A DNA stretch of 64,000 bases from Solenopsis invicta (Eukaryota; Arthropoda; Insecta; Hymenoptera; Formicidae), in assembly GCF_016802725.1 (NCBI RefSeq), contig NC_052676.1:7395433-7459432 (forward strand), given 5' to 3'. The position numbers and the translations under genes were made by a program. Positions 59,992 through 64,000 of this stretch are shown piece by piece (positions within the stretch are counted from its first letter, which is position 1; every line of letters begins with the position of its first letter). A model generated the notes under the pieces. It saw nothing but the letters and a program-made list of their open reading frames with translations. It ran no database searches and had not been told where the DNA came from.

Positions 59992-62900
59992 TCATCGTGG
60001 CTCGATAATAAGATGCACACCACTTTTCGCATCGAGAACGAAAGATCCTTCAATGAAATGAAGCGGAACTGAAGTCCGGGAATGAAGTTTAAATTTGTAT
60101 TTCGACAGAAGACTCACGAGTGCAACCTTCGTTTGCATATAGCCAAATCGTAAACCTGAAAATGAATGATAATAAAAATATTAAAACATGATATTTGACA
60201 AAACATTTAAATAAATGATTTATATAAATGATTGACAAAAATTTTTTTAATTACAATTTAAAACATATTTTAAAATTATTATTTACGTGATCAGAAATTT
60301 CTGATAGCATTACAAATGCCGCAAAAAACACGACAATTTACCAATATTATAAACAAATTACGTTTTGAAGATTACGCTCTGACAGGTTTTGTTATGTAAG
60401 ATTTATGAATTAATTCATATTCTCACCAATGCAGTTTCGTGGGCCTTCCCCGAATGGCATATAGGCGTAAGGATGCCTTTTTTTTATTTCGTCGGCGTTG
60501 AAGCGCTCAGGATCAAATTTCTCCGGGTTTGGGTATATCGACGGATCTCGATGCAGCCCAAGCAGCGGTATAGTTATTAATGTCCCCTTCGGTATGCGAA
60601 TGTTCGGTAGCTCTATTTCTTCAGTGCAAACTCGATTCAAGATAGGAATAGGTGGATATTTCCTCAAAGTTTCTGTAACGTAAAAAAGAGGATGGAGATC
60701 ATCACTTCCATACCACAATCAATTTATTTAAACATATGCATAAACAATAAAATAATAAGACATCCGTATCCTCTGTGTTTTTAAATATTACAAACACAAT
60801 ATGTATATAATACTTGCCACTTATCACTTTTTGAAGATATGTCATGTCGTTTACAGCATCATAGGTCAATTCACCATGCTTTGCTAAAACTTCATCAATT
60901 TCGTTACGAGTTTTATCTTGTATATCTTGGTACTGAGATAATTCGTATAATGCAAATGTTACTGTCGACGAGGAAGTTTCGAAGCCAGCTCCGAAGAACG
61001 CAAAACTTTGCGCAGTAGCTTCTGTCATGGTAAGTTTGTTTATGGCTGCTGCAGATAAATAAGCTTTGTTACTTTCATGGACAAAAAAGTTTTTAAAAGA
61101 TTTTATTAATTGATTTATAACTCAGATATACGAATTAAAATATGTATACTTTTGCTATATTGTAATAAGTTGTTACTATAAATTTTTACATAAGAATAAG
61201 CATAAGCATGTATACTAACATGATTCGTTAATAATCGTTTTGTTATCTTCGGGATCAACAAAACCTCTTTCCATAAGTTGAATAAGCAAATTCATGAAGT
61301 CATGTCTGACGATGTGATTAGCTTTCCTATTTTCTACATTTTCTCGAAACATATTCATATAAAAGTTGGTAACAGATCGTGGCAATAAGGGAATAGAAAA
61401 GAAGTCCATAATTTGCGGTACACAAAAAGTCATAGCTATCTTAATAGAACTTAAATTAAAAATTTTTTTTCCTTGAACTCGATACTCATTATTTGGTTCC
61501 TCAATACAGTTAGATTTGACACCGAACGCCGTTGACATAATTACGTCTGTCATGAATCTATTGACAAAATTGACAAATAATTATTAACATATTTTAGCGA
61601 ATTTTATTAAATTTGCTAAATATGGAGGTTAAAACATTTTGGAAATACACAAGAATTAACCCAATAAACAGACAATATTTTAAAAATTTTAATTTTTTAT
61701 TAAATGTGTTTTTTTATAAAACTTTATTTAAAAATCATTTAAAAACTATTGACAACAAAAAAATTAAAAAAATTCAGAAATTATAACAGGAAGATTAAAT
61801 TTAAAAGAGGGTTATTTAAAAGATCTGTGAGGATATTCTTTTTGCGTCATACTATAATATAATAAAAAAATAAAAAAATTATGATTTAAAACTTTAAATT
61901 ATATTAATTATGAATTAAATATCTTTTATGAGTAGTATGATAAAAATAAAATAATTAAGTTGTATGAACTTTTAATAATTATAGTAAATTATGAAATATC
62001 TAAAAGAGAAATAATTTAAAAATATATTAATTAATATGTTGTTCATTTTAATCGTGAATTAGTAAGACAGGTTTGTACAATATTGAATATGATATTAATC
62101 AAGACCAATTATACGAATAAAAATTGGCTATTGATTTATAGTTATATTTCAAACAAGTTTTTGATCACTTTTGGTATGTATCTAATACCAAATATTGTAC
62201 CTTTTTTATTTTAAATATTATACTTTTAACATTTTGTCTTTAAATTAAAACCTTATTAAAACACAGCTCTTACTTTTATTTGTTCAAAGATTGCATGACT
62301 TTGACAAGGGAGGTTTTTTTATACGTAGATCCTCTGTATAAATTGATAAGTTTCGTACAAATAGGGTACGCCGGGTATTTATTCTATTTACGTTTCAAAT
62401 ATTTTGTTATAAATCGTCCGTTTTTACCATCAAATTAAGGGAATTTTTACCCTTTGTCCGAAAAAATTCAATAAAATGACCAATTCTTTAAAAATTATTT
62501 ACCTTCCAATTATATCTTTTATTTCGACGGACTCTCTTACTTGAGCTTTACTCTCCAGATGCTTTACGAGTTCTTCGCTGCACTCCTTCAGGATAAAAAA
62601 CATCTGCTTTATTTTTCTTGAAGTAAATGTTGGTGTCAACTTGAAGCGCATATTTCGCCATCTTTTTCCAGGCATAAGAAATAAATTGCCGGTTAATGGA
62701 TCAACCTTTTCGTTACAATACGCTCCACGATCATGAAAAGACTTAAATTCTTTTATCAACAGCGTTCGAATAAGATCAAGATCGGCGACTACCAAATTTG
62801 GTTTAAAAAGTGAATACGTTCCAAAAACCGGATGATCCTTATATTTTAAATATATATCATGGAAAAATACACCTGTTGACAAAATTTTATTTTAATACAA

Positions 62901-63498
62901 TTTGTGATTTTCAGTAAGCAAGAAACATTAAAGCAACTTTTAGAAATAATATAAATATTTAAAATTGTTTTAAAATAATGCTGTATAAACATTAAACAAA
63001 AATTATTTAATACATTACTTTTCTCAAAGCATTCTTGAAATGTTTTAGAAACGTTATATCCAAGTCATGATTGAAATTTGTTTGCATTGATATTGTATAA
63101 TGTTAAATTTGACATATTTGTAAATGTTAATTAATTTAATTACACGCATTTATTTATTACTAAATTAGTTAAATATTTATTTTTATATTTTATTTTTAAG
63201 TATCAGTTCCGTAATTCCAATTTTATTTAAGTAAATAATTTAATAAAAAACATGGAAACTTTTATAATTTGTAGTCAAGAAGGTAAATACATATTCACGT
63301 CGCACATATTAATATTTGTTAAAAGTACTTGCCTATTTGAGATTTCCCAATTACAAGAGGTGCTATATTTCCAATTGGAACAACGGGTTCGATATAAAAG
63401 ACACCTCTCTTACGCCAGAAATTAAATATCACATATTTATAATAAATGTACACAATGCTCAGGATAACGATAAAAATTCCAATTAATTCCGCAAGCAT
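59992..63498 (-). CDS. CYP6-type cytochrome P450, copy H (complete)
   Basis: Exons: 1 63333-63498 (ATG 63498), 2 62503-62872, 3 61220-61557, 4 60818-61048, 5 60427-60672, 6 59992-60155 (TGA); 1515 nt, 504 aa. It lacks one codon after the start (MLAEL instead of MVLAEL). Motifs: membrane anchor LAELIGIFIVILSIVYIYYK; WRNMR; I-helix AGFETSS (~312-318); ETLR at ~369; PERF; PFGEGPRNCIG with cysteine ~449. Exon 5 has the two-codon deletion shared with copy G, making G and H a pair. The stop is TGA, where other copies use TAA. Introns 1 and 4 start with GC. Its introns are the shortest of the complete copies and hold no clear mobile element, consistent with a well-kept gene. No lesions are seen. It is the most 5' member visible; the cluster may continue beyond the right edge. 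Confidence 0.93.
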
Positions 63499-64000
63499 CT
63501 TGATCTGAAATGTACAATAAATAATTTTAGTTTGAAACGTTAATATTAAGCAAGAGTTTATAAAAATATTAATTTTTAAGTTTCTTTTTTGCTTTTCTAA
63601 CTAACAACAAAACAATTTGTGATATTGAAAATTTGCAGCTTATGATATTTAATTCACTATTCGTATAAGATTTTTAAAAATTTGTTGTTTATGGAGAAGA
63701 CTGATTATCTCGGCGATGCTTTTATATCTATGTTGAAATCCAAGTTCAAACCCTGATAAATGTAGATAATATTTTTAGTAACAAATTTTCTACTTTCTTC
63801 GAAGTGGGGAATTTTAGAGATGCAAATTAGCATTAGCATTACTGAATCTGAATTTCAATTTTAATTATGTTTCATTTTTGAGAGCTGTGTTTGCAACCGA
63901 ATTGACAGAAAAGAACGATGCGCAGTTCGATGTGTTGGAAACGCGAAAATGCATCGATGCACCGATTACGAACGGAGGAAAATGCATTTAAAATTCTAAT
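63499..64000. other. 5' flank of copy H
   Basis: A likely 5' UTR intron acceptor (gtacatttcag) lies six bases before the ATG. The next ~180 bases resemble the 5' flanks of copies A and G ('aagcaagagtttataaaaat', 'ttcactattcgtataagatt'). The distal part has no recognised feature. Confidence 0.45.

Noticed and set aside
1..64000. CRISPR array, rRNA genes or bacterial-type operons
   Set aside because: No regularly spaced direct repeats with unique spacers, no rRNA-like blocks, and the gene structure is eukaryotic with phased introns.

Overview
This window is AT-rich, intron-rich animal DNA, most likely from an insect and probably a hymenopteran such as an ant. The evidence is a head-to-tail cluster of CYP6-type (CYP3 clan) cytochrome P450 genes, short AT-rich introns, mariner, hAT-like, piggyBac-like and Penelope-like debris, and (TG)n/(TA)n microsatellites. 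The species cannot be fixed from sequence alone.

All recognisable host genes lie on the minus strand and are copies of one six-exon P450 gene. From left to right (3' to 5' for the genes) they are: copy A (134-1954, exons 1-3 only, running off the left edge); copy B (5743-10371, pseudogene keeping exons 1, 2 and 6); copy C (18298-22975, apparently complete with a shifted exon 3 donor); copy D (28115-33446, all exons but the start codon is ATA); copy E (35149-40913, complete, 507 aa); copy F (42588-45038, pseudogene keeping exons 1, 2 and 6); copy G (47273-52081, complete, 505 aa, with a decayed second terminal exon just downstream); and copy H (59992-63498, complete, 504 aa). Exon sizes are strongly conserved (169/370/338/231/246-252/164 nt in the intact copies), which let me assign splice sites and check phase across copies. 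Intron 1 begins with GC instead of GT in seven of eight copies. B and C share flanks on both sides. D, E and F form a second subfamily repeated about every 7 kb. G and H form a third.

The proteins would be ER-membrane-anchored microsomal monooxygenases that take electrons from NADPH-cytochrome P450 reductase and oxidise small lipophilic substrates. The CYP6 family is known mostly for metabolising plant toxins, insecticides and cuticular or semiochemical-like lipids. No substrate can be read from the sequence. The cluster is a birth-and-death array: complete genes, a gene missing its ATG, two internally deleted pseudogenes, an orphan terminal exon and an orphan 5' flank lie together, with one likely gene-conversion patch between D and E.

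The rest is intergenic or intronic and holds many insertions whose ends can be seen: a hAT-like element (8563-9835, 8-bp target duplication), a TTAA-flanked piggyBac-like element (17230-17794), a probable solo LTR (42753-43079), three large fold-back elements with CAGGGTGT ends and GC-rich centres, two ~730-bp palindromes with tRNA-like cores in intron 1 of D and E, several small palindromic MITEs, and a nested region (56474-58278) with a decayed Penelope-like GIY-YIG domain and two mariner transposase fragments between inverted repeats. I found no rRNA, CRISPR array, complete tRNA or bacterial-type gene. I did not find a wholly new system; the most unusual signals are the conserved GC-AG introns, the parallel loss of exons 3-5 in two copies, and the start-codon loss in D.
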